DNA of 64,000 nucleotides from Vibrio tritonius (lineage in GTDB: Bacteria > Pseudomonadota > Gammaproteobacteria > Enterobacterales > Vibrionaceae): positions 1,426,001 through 1,490,000 of the forward strand of contig NZ_AP014635.1 of NCBI RefSeq assembly GCF_001547935.1, read 5' to 3'. Each line of letters begins with the position of its first letter. Position 1 is the first letter of the stretch. The position numbers and the translations under genes were made by a program. This document shows, one piece after another, positions 17,210-26,872 of the stretch. Below the pieces are notes generated by a model. That model ran no database searches, was not told the origin of the DNA, and saw only the letters and a program-made list of their open reading frames with translations.

Positions 17210-17503
17210 TTAGTGAGTGAGCATGACTTGAGAAACCACACTATATTTCGGCTCGACCTGCTGCCAAAGCTCATTGTGTTTGACTAGGTAGCCTTCGCGA
17301 GTGAATGAGAGAACTTTGACATTAGTACGTTCAAGGCGGTGAATATCAACATCAGACAGTAAAGCCCGAGGGAACTGACAATGGATGCTGCAAGGTTGCT
17401 GAGCAAAAATCGATTCAACGAAATCGTCAAAGCTCTCTTTACTACGAGCTATAAAAGTATTCAGTGATGGAGTCATTTTTTTTAGCCAACATTTACTATT
17501 CAT
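17210..17503 (-). CDS. hypothetical protein, 97 aa
   Basis: I do not recognise this protein. It is soluble, with cysteines at residue 5 and in CSIHC, and the C-terminus has a plausible small beta fold (VKVLSFTREGYLVKHNELWQQV). A start at the internal Met10 (17476) is possible; neither ATG has a clear ribosome site. The terminator directly behind it and its codon use support a real gene. Confidence 0.55.
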   Translation of the reverse strand: MNSKCWLKKMTPSLNTFIARSKESFDDFVESIFAQQPCSIHCQFPRALLSDVDIHRLERTNVKVLSFTREGYLVKHNELWQQVEPKYSVVSQVMLTH

Positions 17504-17921
17504 TATTTTGTCAGTATACGGTGAAAAAATAAGCGTAATGTCACGGCAATTACAGAATTTTGTTTGGAAATAGCACAGAAAGTCGCGTATCTCGTATCAT
17601 TTGCATCATTAAAATAGGGCGTTAAATTGAGATAAGGTCATAATAGAAATAAGAAAATACTTCATAAGGAAGCCTTTCACTCTCACTATTTATATGCAAC
17701 TTTGAGTTCATCTTAGGTTCAGGTTGTCTTTGAGCCCCCTTATTTCTTTAAAAATAGCTCGCTGGTGGCAATAAAGTGACTCCAATCTTTACCCTCAGCA
17801 CGGTCAATATTTTTCCTAGCTAACTTATTGATGTGATAGTATAAATGACACTCAGGTTCAACAGAAACTGTCAATAAGCCATATTGCGGGCTTTTATGTC
17901 AATAGGTAAGGAGAGCATCGG
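17504..17921. other. 418-bp intergenic region
   Basis: Divergent upstream region of two genes, AT-rich. A TATAAAT near 17840 is a possible -10 for the plus-strand gene without a good -35. A GGAGAG stretch (17910-17915) is the ribosome site for the ATG at 17922. Nothing else seen. Confidence 0.5.
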
Positions 17922-18611
17922 ATGCAGGCCATATATGACCAAATGTGGAACTCGTTTGTCTGTGCGATGGACGAGGGAAACTACGTACTTGATCCGTGGT
18001 TAAATAAACTTGCAGAGGATGACCGGCGTGGTATTACCGCTTTGGCCTATCTTGAACCTCACAATTCGTCTTTAACGAGCAATATCGGAGAGTTTTTACG
18101 TTGTGTTCGAGCGCTAGAGCCGGACCAGTATTATCATCCCTTAAGAGAGCTACATATCACAGTATTGTCAATTATTAGCTGTGTCAGTGGCTTTACTCTT
18201 AATGATATCGATAGTCAGGCCTACGTAGACATTTTTCTTGATGTGGTGAAACAGCACCAGCAGCCGATAGAAATTGAGTTTCGTGGTATTACAGCTTCGC
18301 CTTCATGTTTGTTGCTGCAGGGTTTCACCAAAGATAATACCTTGGATGAGCTGAGAAGGAATCTTCGACTGGCTTATCAAGCATCCGGCCTTCGCACTAG
18401 TATCGATAGCCGTTATAAAATTGTCACTGCGCACAGTTCTTGTGTGCGGTTTTGTCGCCCGTTGAGAAATCCTCAGTCCCTTCTTGCCCTATGTCAACAG
18501 TGGCGAACAACGTATTTTGGTTCTTTGAATGTAAGTGAAATTGAGTTGGTATTTAATAATTGGTATCAAAATCTTTCCGTAACAAAAAATTTAAGCGATG
18601 TATCCAAATGA
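17922..18611 (+). CDS. 2H phosphoesterase-like (2'-5' RNA ligase family) protein
   Basis: A 229-residue cytoplasmic protein with the two short histidine motifs of the 2H phosphoesterase superfamily: HITV (about residue 79) and HSSC in TAHSSCVRF (about 172), separated by about 93 residues as in LigT-like proteins, plus the surrounding beta-strand pattern (IEIEFRGITASPSCLLLQGF) and the closing IELVFNNWY. Members act on 2',3'-cyclic or 2'-5' phosphodiester bonds in RNA or nucleotides. The substrate here is unknown. Stands alone, same strand as the flotillin operon 550 bp downstream. Confidence 0.65.
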   Translation: MQAIYDQMWNSFVCAMDEGNYVLDPWLNKLAEDDRRGITALAYLEPHNSSLTSNIGEFLRCVRALEPDQYYHPLRELHITVLSIISCVSGFTLNDIDSQAYVDIFLDVVKQHQQPIEIEFRGITASPSCLLLQGFTKDNTLDELRRNLRLAYQASGLRTSIDSRYKIVTAHSSCVRFCRPLRNPQSLLALCQQWRTTYFGSLNVSEIELVFNNWYQNLSVTKNLSDVSK

Positions 18612-18630
18612 CCTCAAGATGCAGAATTCA
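18601..18630 (-). repeat. dispersed Vibrio repeat, copy 3 (reverse strand)
   Basis: Reads TATCCAAATGACCTCAAGAT on the plus strand followed by GCAGAATTC; it is the reverse complement of the copy at 11098. It overlaps the last codons of the 2H-phosphoesterase-like gene. Confidence 0.6.
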
Positions 18631-19162
18631 TCAAGCATAGCTTAGGCGCAATAATGGAAGGGTGGGAATGTCCCTTCAGTGGAGTTTGGAGCAATTGCTT
18701 TTTTTGAAAGTCGATGCTTTACATTTGGACAGTTAATCTAAGGCATACTATTCGAAACATAATGAATATTCTGTGTTTTTTATCTATTACAGCTATTTCT
18801 ATTTAAAATGAGAAGTTGTCCCAAAATAGTGGATCAGGAACTACGTGGCACACCATCTCTAGTGTAATCTACATCCATTGCTAGGTTACTTCTCGTTAAT
18901 TAGGCATTAAGTTATTGAATTATTATCAATTTATTCGGCTTTTATAATTCAAAAATGTCGTTTCTTGTATTTAAGAGATTATAAGTTGCATTAAAGCAAC
19001 CTTTTAAACGCACGACAATTCCATTCTTAATGCCATAAGGGAAGACAGGTTTGAATTCTCAAAGAAACGCACAAGACGGTTCTCGGATTCTTACACCCAA
19101 AAATAAATTCTAAGCGATTGAATAAACGATCATAATTATTAATAAACGTCAATTGGTAACTT
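18612..19162. other. 551-bp intergenic region upstream of the flotillin operon
   Basis: Very AT-rich, with a GAAGGG / CCCTTC hairpin (about 18657-18678) lacking a T-tail. It must contain the promoter of the yqiJ operon, but I cannot choose one. No gene seen. Confidence 0.5.
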
Positions 19163-19777
19163 ATGGATTTACAAGGCTTTGTATCTCTATTACTGGGTTT
19201 TCCTACCAGTATATTCTTCATTCCGTTAACGGTTCTTTTTGTCATCATGTTGGTTGATATGGTGTGCAATGTGTTTGAAACCTTCACCGCGGACTTAGAC
19301 CTGTTTGATTTAGATGATATTCCTGGCTCAGGAATTCTTCTACCTCCGGTTTTATCGAAAGTGCCATTGGCTGTTGCCTTATTTGTTAGCTTTTTTTTCG
19401 CCACCATTCTCTCTTTTTATTACCAAGAGTGGACGGTGCGATTCTCTGATTTAACCGTATGGTTTGTGGTAGATATTATCAGTATTCCTGTTACTGCATA
19501 TCTCGCCCTATTTATTTCAGCTTGGGTTCTAAAACCACTGACTCCGCTATTTAGCAAACACAATTTCGCCGAGGTTAATTACATCGGCTTAAAAGCACGC
19601 GTGCATAGCAGCACTATTAATCAAGATATTGGAGAGATTATGGTTAAACATCGAGGTAATGAATATTTGCTCGATGCCATTATCGACCAAAACACTCCAG
19701 TTCATTATGGCGATGAGGTCATCATCGTTTCTAAAGACAAAGCCTCGAACCGTTATATCGTGGCAGTAAGCAGCTGA
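19163..19777 (+). CDS. yqiJ: YqiJ-like membrane protein with OB-fold C-terminus
   Basis: A 204-residue inner-membrane protein with three hydrophobic segments (about 8-35, 70-92, 98-125) and a soluble C-terminal OB-fold-like beta domain (about 138-204, GLKARVHSSTINQDIGEIMV...). This is the YqiJ/NfeD-type partner that accompanies flotillins and is thought to help build membrane microdomains. It begins the five-gene unit and is followed by the flotillin after 16 bp. Confidence 0.85.
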   Translation: MDLQGFVSLLLGFPTSIFFIPLTVLFVIMLVDMVCNVFETFTADLDLFDLDDIPGSGILLPPVLSKVPLAVALFVSFFFATILSFYYQEWTVRFSDLTVWFVVDIISIPVTAYLALFISAWVLKPLTPLFSKHNFAEVNYIGLKARVHSSTINQDIGEIMVKHRGNEYLLDAIIDQNTPVHYGDEVIIVSKDKASNRYIVAVSS

Positions 19778-19793
19778 TAATTGAGGAATTAGC

Positions 19794-21917
19794 ATGGTAC
19801 TTTCCCCCAGTATGATATTTGTAATCTCAGGAGTAGTCGTCTTCCTGTTGATCTTATTTTTCCTAACATCACGGTATAAAAAAGTACGCGGTGAAGGGGA
19901 CGCTTTGATTGTCAATGGATTAGAGCGAACCCGAGCATCTTTAACGGGTACATTTGTTTGGCCTGTTATCAATCAATATGAATATATGGATATTACCCGT
20001 AAGAAGATCTCCGTTATTCGTAGCGGTAAAAAAGACAAAGATGGGGAAGAATATGAAGGTCTTCACTGCCGCGATAATATTCGCGCCGATTTAAAAGTAG
20101 ATTTTTATATTGGGGTTAATCACGAAGAAGAAGATATTGTTCGTGTCGCTAAGTTGTTCACTGCTAAAGAAGCTTCAAACATTGAACGTCTTAAAGAGCA
20201 CTTCCAGCCTAAATTCTCTGAAGCCTTGAAAACTGCAGTAAAACAGTTCGAGTTTGAAGAGCTCCTGACGAATCGCCGAGCATTCCGTGATGCGGTTGTG
20301 ACGGTTATTGGCAGTGAAATGGATGGCTTTAAAATTTATGACGTGGTGATTGATAAGATCGATCAGACATCTTTAGATGCCCATAGCCCAGACAACATTC
20401 TCGATGTGGAAGGTATTCGCAAGATTTCGATGATCACTGCGCAAAAAAATACCGAAACCAACGCAATTCGCCAAGATGAGCAAACCACCATCAAGAAGAA
20501 AAACGTTGAAGCTGAAGCTAACCGCCTGCAGTTAGATAAACAAGAAAAAGAAAGCATTGCGAGAACTCAGCGAGAAATTGAGATCATCAAAGCGCAAGAA
20601 GAAGCGTTGGCTGCGGAAAAGCGTGAAGAATACAATCGCTTAACTCGCCTTGCTGAATTGGAAACTGAAGAAGAAATTTCCAAAAGACGTGAAAGTGTCG
20701 AGATGGAAGTTGAAATGACTCGTATCGCCAACCAGCGTCAGGTAGCCATTCAACAAGAAGAGTTAACTCGCTCTGTTGAAACGGAAAAAGTGCGTACAGC
20801 TGCAGAAGTGGCTGAAAAAGAGATGCACAAAGAAACTACCGTCGAAGAGGCACGTAAGTCGGTGGCTGAAATGCGCTCTCAACGTGTGGAAATTGAACGT
20901 AAGATTGCCAAAGAAGAAGAAGAGACTGAAAACCTTCGTGTTAACGAGCAAGTCAATCGTGATAAACGAGTGAAAATGGTTGAAGCAGAAGCTCAAGCAG
21001 AAGCGAAGCAACTGGAACTTCTCGTGGCAGCTCGTGCAGAAAAAGATGCGGCTCGTGAACAAGCAGAACGTCTGTTGATTGAAAATGAAGCAGAGATGAA
21101 AGTGAAAACTCGCACTGCTGAAAACGATCTTGCGGTACGCACTCGTGAAGCGGAAGCAGAGCAAGTGGTTATCACAAAACGCGCAGAAGCAGAACAAATC
21201 GCTGCAGAAAAACGTGCACAAGCTGAATACGTGGCGAAAGAGCGTGAAGCGGCTGCGAAAGAACGTATGGCACAAGCTGAGAAAGAATTCATCAGTGCTA
21301 CTGGCCTAGCGGAAATTACAGTTGAACGAGAACGTGCTCAAGCGATTCGAGAAACTGGTGAAGCGCAAGCATATACATTGCAAACGACTGGCCAAGCGGA
21401 AGCGGAAGCACTACGTGCGAAAGGCATTGCAGAAGCTGAAGCGCAAACCGCGCGCTTTGAAGCAACTCAGAAATACGATGATCACACTCGTGAACATGAC
21501 AAGTGGGTTATGCAGCTACAACAAGCGAAAGAGCTTGAGTTAGCACGTATTGACGCTCAGAAATCGGTTGTGAGTGAAAACGCGAAAGCACTTTCACAAG
21601 CATTATCTCAAGCCGATATCAAACTGTTTGGTGGGGAAGGAATGGAGCAATTACGCCGCACTATTCTTGATGCTGCCTCAATTGATACCAAATTTACTGA
21701 ATCTGAAGTGATGAAGCCGTTAGTGGCTGAATATATGAATGGTAACCGCAGTTTACCGCAAGATCTCAAAGATATTTTAGAGAACAGCGAACTGAAGAGC
21801 AGCGATTTGAGCAATGTTGCATTAGCGGGCTTATTGAACTCGCAAGGTGGAGCAACAGAAGTGCTTAATAAGCTAAAAGCGACACTAGGATCTTCTAGTC
21901 ACAACGATAACGCCTAA
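19794..21917 (+). CDS. yqiK: flotillin-family protein YqiK
   Basis: A 707-residue band-7 protein. A single N-terminal membrane anchor (about residues 7-27) is followed by the SPFH/band-7 domain (about 30-200) and a very long Glu/Lys/Ala/Arg-rich coiled coil (about 215-570) typical of flotillins, then a globular C-terminus. It should oligomerise at the inner membrane. The long coiled coil generates spurious open frames on the opposite strand. The E. coli homologue is 553 residues, so the coiled coil here is extended. A terminator-like hairpin follows it. Confidence 0.9.
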   Translation: MVLSPSMIFVISGVVVFLLILFFLTSRYKKVRGEGDALIVNGLERTRASLTGTFVWPVINQYEYMDITRKKISVIRSGKKDKDGEEYEGLHCRDNIRADLKVDFYIGVNHEEEDIVRVAKLFTAKEASNIERLKEHFQPKFSEALKTAVKQFEFEELLTNRRAFRDAVVTVIGSEMDGFKIYDVVIDKIDQTSLDAHSPDNILDVEGIRKISMITAQKNTETNAIRQDEQTTIKKKNVEAEANRLQLDKQEKESIARTQREIEIIKAQEEALAAEKREEYNRLTRLAELETEEEISKRRESVEMEVEMTRIANQRQVAIQQEELTRSVETEKVRTAAEVAEKEMHKETTVEEARKSVAEMRSQRVEIERKIAKEEEETENLRVNEQVNRDKRVKMVEAEAQAEAKQLELLVAARAEKDAAREQAERLLIENEAEMKVKTRTAENDLAVRTREAEAEQVVITKRAEAEQIAAEKRAQAEYVAKEREAAAKERMAQAEKEFISATGLAEITVERERAQAIRETGEAQAYTLQTTGQAEAEALRAKGIAEAEAQTARFEATQKYDDHTREHDKWVMQLQQAKELELARIDAQKSVVSENAKALSQALSQADIKLFGGEGMEQLRRTILDAASIDTKFTESEVMKPLVAEYMNGNRSLPQDLKDILENSELKSSDLSNVALAGLLNSQGGATEVLNKLKATLGSSSHNDNA

Positions 21918-21936
21918 CATTCATTTCTTCAAACTA

Positions 21937-21965
21937 TCTCGCCTCTTGAAAGAGGCGAGATTTTA
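21937..21965 (+). promoter_or_regulatory. terminator-like hairpin between yqiK and the ATPase gene
   Basis: TCTCGCCTCT / AGAGGCGAGA perfect 10-bp stem, 4-nt loop, followed by only four T and then AAAGGG, the ribosome site of the next gene. It may attenuate transcription or protect the upstream mRNA. Confidence 0.6.
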
Positions 21966-21976
21966 AAGGGTTTAGT

Positions 21977-24900
21977 ATGTCAGAAAAGACGCAACAAGCA
22001 GTCACTGAAGGTGGTGCATACGAGGTTCTCAAATCCCGATTAGCACAGCAAGGTGAACAACTTAAATCTCTCGCCACATCATTTAATCAAGAACGCCAAC
22101 AGATATTCGGTGGTCAGGAAATGGCCTTAATTGGGAAAACCAATGTGCAGACCGAAGCACGTTGCATCCCAATCGATATGGCTCAAGTGAATAATCAACT
22201 GCTGTTTGGTTATCAAGTTAAAGTTGGTTTAAAGGCAGTGCCAGAGCTTAAAGATGTATTTGGCCTGTATCAATTGCACGAAAACGATGGCATTTTCCGC
22301 GTTGAACCCTTATCGGTAAATGAGAGCTTCTTGGCAGATGACCGATTCCACCATGAATTCACCGAGCTATTTACCTATTATAGTGACGCGAAATTACAGC
22401 AAATATCGCGTCAAGAGAGCACTCTCTATGTGGTTTTTCAAATCGGGATGCGACCTGATGACCGCAAGGTATTTCGCTTTCAAGTTAATGGAGAATCGGT
22501 TAGCTACCTAGACGCCCTTGGTCACACTACATTAGAGAGTGTGCCTCAATTTGATTTTGATTGGATTGTGACCACACGCGATAACCATATTCTTGGTACT
22601 CACCCCCATGTTTCGATACAAGATAAGCTTTTTGTTGAATGTGTGGGCGGCGATTTAACGATTAAGGTCGAAGATAACACTGAAGATGGAAAAGGGATTT
22701 ATAGCGAAGAAGTGGAAGATCCGCATCAAAGTGTTGCCGATGCGAGCATTGACTATGCATTCGTGGGTGAGTTAATTGCGCTGCGAATTAAGCCTCATCG
22801 TGAGAAAAAGCATCGTTACTTTATTTATAACCCAATGAATCAATCGGTCGTTCGGGCTGATTCGTTGGGACGAAGCGCGAAAGTTCTGCCGGAAAACCAT
22901 GGCATTTTACTAGCGCATGGCTATGTGTTGGCCAATGGCGATTACAAGCTGTTTGATATTCCTTGGCAGGATTTGGAGTTTTTCCAAAAAATAGCATCAC
23001 CCAATGGCGAAGATGTGATTTATTACTTCTTTAACAAAGCCAAAGGGGCTTATGTTTCTTTTTCATACAATATGATTGAGAAACGATTTTCTGCACCACT
23101 CGATAGCTATGGCTATAGCCTCTATGCGGATGGGCGAATGTTGGTTTTTCAGGCGGCGGAAAATCCGGAAGCCTCAACCATTCATCCATTGCAAATATGG
23201 GCAACTCCATACTGTACGCCGGAGTTTTACACCAAAGAAAATGCCAAGGAAGATGGTTCAAGTCCGCTATTTAATTTAGGGAATGCTGAGCTGGTTCGAG
23301 CGCTTTCCTCCATATTGTCTATCTGTCAGCTCACGTTCAATGAAGATGTGACTCAAGCCGCTTATGAAATGTTGCTTAAACAGTGTCATACCACGCTGGA
23401 TCATTATCATTGGCTGAAACATCATTACGCATTAGGAATTGGTAATGCAATCAATGAGATCGTGGAAACGTCTGACAATATCATTGACGAATTTGCTAAG
23501 GTGCAACAACTTCAAATCGCCGCCGCACAGAGCCTAGAGCAGCAGCAAAACAAAGTCGTAGAGTTAATCGGTAAGATTAAACTTACGCCTAAAGAGCAGG
23601 CGAATGCGCTATTATCCTTGCTCGCTGTGGTCAAAACAGAAGTCGGTTCTGTGATGTCTTTGCGCCAACAACACTATATGGATATCCATAGTGTTGATGC
23701 GATGCTCGAACAACTTCAGCAGCAGCGTGATGAGCTCAATCATCATTTGTTAACACTCTTGCAAGAAGAAAAGGCGTATCAACCGTATAAGCAAACAATT
23801 ACTGATATCGAAGTTCGGCTGGAAACCACCGAAAAAACGGCTGAGCTGCATGATTTGCAGCAGGAAGTTGATGAACTACGTTCGCAACTGCAGTTAGTGA
23901 CAGAAGAAGTAACGGATATCGAAACCGAAGATCCTACGCAGTCTACTCGGATCTTAGATCTGACGACGGAAGTGTCATCGCTACTGAATGCGCTGTCGGC
24001 CAAATTGCGCGCTAAAGGTCAATCGTTACAAAGCGAAGAAGCTCAGGCAGAATTCAGTGCTCAGTTTAAGTTACTGGGGCAGGCTGTCAGCACTGCGATG
24101 GAGCAGGCGACGACGCCTGATGAGTGCGATAACCAGTTAGCGCGTTTGATCGGTCAATTAGATAAATTGGAGTCGCGTTTTGCTGACTTTGACCAATTTC
24201 TTGCAGAAATCTATACCAAGCGCGATGAAATTCAGTCGACATTAGATAATCACAAGCAGCAATTAGTCGCAGCGCAGCAACGTCGAGTTCAGAATTTACA
24301 ACAAGCCGCGAACGTTACGTTAAATAGCATTGAAAAACGGATTGATCGCTTTGATGATGTTGCAGGATTGAACAGCTACTTTGCAACCGATGCGATGGTG
24401 ATGAAACTGCGTCAACTTTCTGAATCAATCAGAGAACTAGGTGACAGTGTAAAAGCCGATAGTATTGATGCGAAATTAAAGTCGCTGCAAGATCAATCGC
24501 TGCGTTCAATGCGCGATAATCAAGATATTTTTGAGCAGGGCGGTAAAGTACTGCGCCTTGGTCAGCACCGTTTTAGTGTGAATCAGCAGGGGTTGGATTT
24601 AAGCCTCATTGAACAAAATGAGCAGTTATGTACTCATATTTCCGGTACCGACTTCTATCAGCCAATCGAGGATCAAGCGTTTCTTGAACTGCAGGATATC
24701 GCCAAGCTGGATGTTACATCAGAAAGTGAATATGTCTATCGTGGTGAATACTTAGCTTATTTGATTTTGCATGCTGCCCAACAGCATCGGAGTGACCTTT
24801 CTTTGGAGCGCTTATATCAAGCCCAGCAAGATAAATCATTAACAGAGTTGATCCAGCGTTTCGCGGCGCCGCGTTACAAAGAAGGGTATGTGAAAGGTAT

Positions 24901-26872
24901 TCATGACCATGACGCAGCCCAGATATTGACGACGATGTTACCCATTTACCAGCGCGCAGGTCTTTTGCGTTATAGCCAAGGTGCTCGCGCTCTTGCATTG
25001 ATTTGGTTACTTGAGCAAAACGATACCACTCAGTGGCAAGAGCAAGCAGTGAATGCCGTTTTGCTAAGGGAACACTTACAATCTACTGATGCTTACCAAG
25101 CTCTTCAGCAAGCCTTGATTCCGCAGCTAGACATAAAATATGCACATGAAGCGGCTGATTATTTAATTCAAATTTTGGCCGATAGCGTGCTAAGAATTGA
25201 AGTAAGCCAAGATGCTTACGAACTGTGTGAAGATTATCTTCAGTTTAGACGCAGCTTGGGCTGGGCGACGAAAGAAATGCCAATGGCCGCTGCATTTGCA
25301 GACCATGTGCAATGGCTCACGCCTTACACTAAACAGAATCAGACGGGTGAGGCCTTTGTTTTAGAAGCAGCGGCTATTGCGATGTGTAAGACCTTATCGC
25401 AACAATCACTCTCTTGCGTCGATTTTTCGTTGACGGGCAAAGTGACCAAATTACTTGGCGAGCATAAACGCATCAAACAAGGGGACTTACCTTTAGTCCT
25501 TGATGATTTTATTCGCCGTTGCGAGCATCACCGTAGTGTCATCGTTCCTCGTTTTGATACTTACTTGGAAAAACGTTCAGCTTTATTAGCGCAAGCGAAG
25601 CAACAGTTCCGTTTACAAGAATTTAAGCCGCGTCCATTAACTTCATTTGTCCGTAACAAACTGATCAGTGACAGTTATTTGCCGCTAATTGGCGATAACC
25701 TAGCTAAGCAGATGGGAACATTAGGCGATAAAAAGCGGACCGATTTGATGGGGATGCTATTGCTTATTTCTCCTCCTGGTTACGGTAAAACCACCTTGAT
25801 TGAATACGTTGCCTCTAAGTTGGGCTTGGTGTTTATGAAAGTCAATGGTCCATCAATTGGTCACCAAGTGACCTCGCTTGATCCAGCTCATGCACCGGAT
25901 CAAAACGCGGCTCGTGAAATTGAAAAAATAAACTTAGCGTTTGAAATGGGTAATAACGTTCTGCTCTATCTGGACGATATCCAACATACCAACCCAGAAT
26001 TACTACAGAAGTTTATCTCTTTGTGTGACGGAACTCGTCGTGTAGAAGGCACGTGGCAGGGTAAGACGAAAACCTACGATATGCGCGGTAAAAAGTTTGC
26101 CGTGGTAATGGCGGGTAACCCTTATACAGAAACCGGTGAGGCGTTCCGTATTCCCGATATGTTAGCCAACCGTGCTGACATCTACAACTTGGGCGATATG
26201 TTGTCGGATCAGGGTAATGCCTTTGCGTTGAGTTTTATCGAAAACTCATTGACGTCCAACTCGGTATTGGCTCCGCTTGCGACTCGTGATCTCAATGATT
26301 TATACCGTTTTGTACGTATGGCGCAAGGGGAGAGTATCGCACTGAGTGAGATGACCCATTCTTACTCAGCAACACAAGCCAATGAAATAGTGACCACGTT
26401 ACAAAAATTGATGCGTGTGCAGCAAACGGTTCTTAAAGTCAATCAACAGTATATTCAATCGGCTGCAACGGCGGACGATTACCGAGTGGAACCTGCATTT
26501 AAGCTGCAAGGTTCCTATCGAAATATGAATAAGTTGGCCGAGAAAATTTCATCGGTAATGACGGACGAAGAGCTTGATACCCTTATTCAAGATCACTATC
26601 AAGGTGAAGCACAAACCCTTGCCAACGGTACCGAGGAAAACTTGCTTAAGTTAGCAGAGCTGCGTGGCAATATGAGCAAAGAACAACAAGCTCGCTGGCA
26701 AGAGATCAAACAGAGTTATCAGCGTCAGCAAATGATGGGTGATTCTGAGGACCGTGCAGGACAGGTCGTACAGCAATTGGCAATGCTAAACCAATATGTC
26801 GCTGGTGTTTCAGCCCGCTTTTCAGGAGGCAGCGCCTCACAAGATAACGTTTTAGGAGATACAAGCGCATGA
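21977..26872 (+). CDS. giant AAA+ ATPase (DNA repair ATPase family)
   Basis: A 1631-residue cytoplasmic ATPase. The first 450 residues form a beta-rich domain I cannot assign; 500-900 is largely coiled coil; the AAA+ core lies near 1230-1480, with Walker A PPGYGKTT (about 1265), Walker B LLYLDDIQ (about 1330) and a sensor-1 asparagine in VVMAGN. Proteins of this type are annotated as DNA repair ATPases without direct evidence. It lies between flotillin and PLD genes; its stop overlaps the PLD start (ATGA). Its likely job is to remodel a complex at the flotillin-organised membrane (inference). Confidence 0.8.
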   Translation: MSEKTQQAVTEGGAYEVLKSRLAQQGEQLKSLATSFNQERQQIFGGQEMALIGKTNVQTEARCIPIDMAQVNNQLLFGYQVKVGLKAVPELKDVFGLYQLHENDGIFRVEPLSVNESFLADDRFHHEFTELFTYYSDAKLQQISRQESTLYVVFQIGMRPDDRKVFRFQVNGESVSYLDALGHTTLESVPQFDFDWIVTTRDNHILGTHPHVSIQDKLFVECVGGDLTIKVEDNTEDGKGIYSEEVEDPHQSVADASIDYAFVGELIALRIKPHREKKHRYFIYNPMNQSVVRADSLGRSAKVLPENHGILLAHGYVLANGDYKLFDIPWQDLEFFQKIASPNGEDVIYYFFNKAKGAYVSFSYNMIEKRFSAPLDSYGYSLYADGRMLVFQAAENPEASTIHPLQIWATPYCTPEFYTKENAKEDGSSPLFNLGNAELVRALSSILSICQLTFNEDVTQAAYEMLLKQCHTTLDHYHWLKHHYALGIGNAINEIVETSDNIIDEFAKVQQLQIAAAQSLEQQQNKVVELIGKIKLTPKEQANALLSLLAVVKTEVGSVMSLRQQHYMDIHSVDAMLEQLQQQRDELNHHLLTLLQEEKAYQPYKQTITDIEVRLETTEKTAELHDLQQEVDELRSQLQLVTEEVTDIETEDPTQSTRILDLTTEVSSLLNALSAKLRAKGQSLQSEEAQAEFSAQFKLLGQAVSTAMEQATTPDECDNQLARLIGQLDKLESRFADFDQFLAEIYTKRDEIQSTLDNHKQQLVAAQQRRVQNLQQAANVTLNSIEKRIDRFDDVAGLNSYFATDAMVMKLRQLSESIRELGDSVKADSIDAKLKSLQDQSLRSMRDNQDIFEQGGKVLRLGQHRFSVNQQGLDLSLIEQNEQLCTHISGTDFYQPIEDQAFLELQDIAKLDVTSESEYVYRGEYLAYLILHAAQQHRSDLSLERLYQAQQDKSLTELIQRFAAPRYKEGYVKGIHDHDAAQILTTMLPIYQRAGLLRYSQGARALALIWLLEQNDTTQWQEQAVNAVLLREHLQSTDAYQALQQALIPQLDIKYAHEAADYLIQILADSVLRIEVSQDAYELCEDYLQFRRSLGWATKEMPMAAAFADHVQWLTPYTKQNQTGEAFVLEAAAIAMCKTLSQQSLSCVDFSLTGKVTKLLGEHKRIKQGDLPLVLDDFIRRCEHHRSVIVPRFDTYLEKRSALLAQAKQQFRLQEFKPRPLTSFVRNKLISDSYLPLIGDNLAKQMGTLGDKKRTDLMGMLLLISPPGYGKTTLIEYVASKLGLVFMKVNGPSIGHQVTSLDPAHAPDQNAAREIEKINLAFEMGNNVLLYLDDIQHTNPELLQKFISLCDGTRRVEGTWQGKTKTYDMRGKKFAVVMAGNPYTETGEAFRIPDMLANRADIYNLGDMLSDQGNAFALSFIENSLTSNSVLAPLATRDLNDLYRFVRMAQGESIALSEMTHSYSATQANEIVTTLQKLMRVQQTVLKVNQQYIQSAATADDYRVEPAFKLQGSYRNMNKLAEKISSVMTDEELDTLIQDHYQGEAQTLANGTEENLLKLAELRGNMSKEQQARWQEIKQSYQRQQMMGDSEDRAGQVVQQLAMLNQYVAGVSARFSGGSASQDNVLGDTSA

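Noticed and set aside
18657..18678. GAAGGG / CCCTTC hairpin as terminator of the 2H-phosphoesterase-like gene
   Set aside because: No T-run follows the stem, so termination there is not supported.
20763..21292. Two long overlapping minus-strand open frames (170 and 99 codons) opposite the flotillin gene
   Set aside because: They are Phe/Cys/Ser- or Ala/Arg-rich mirror images of the Glu/Lys coiled-coil codons of YqiK, with no ribosome sites.
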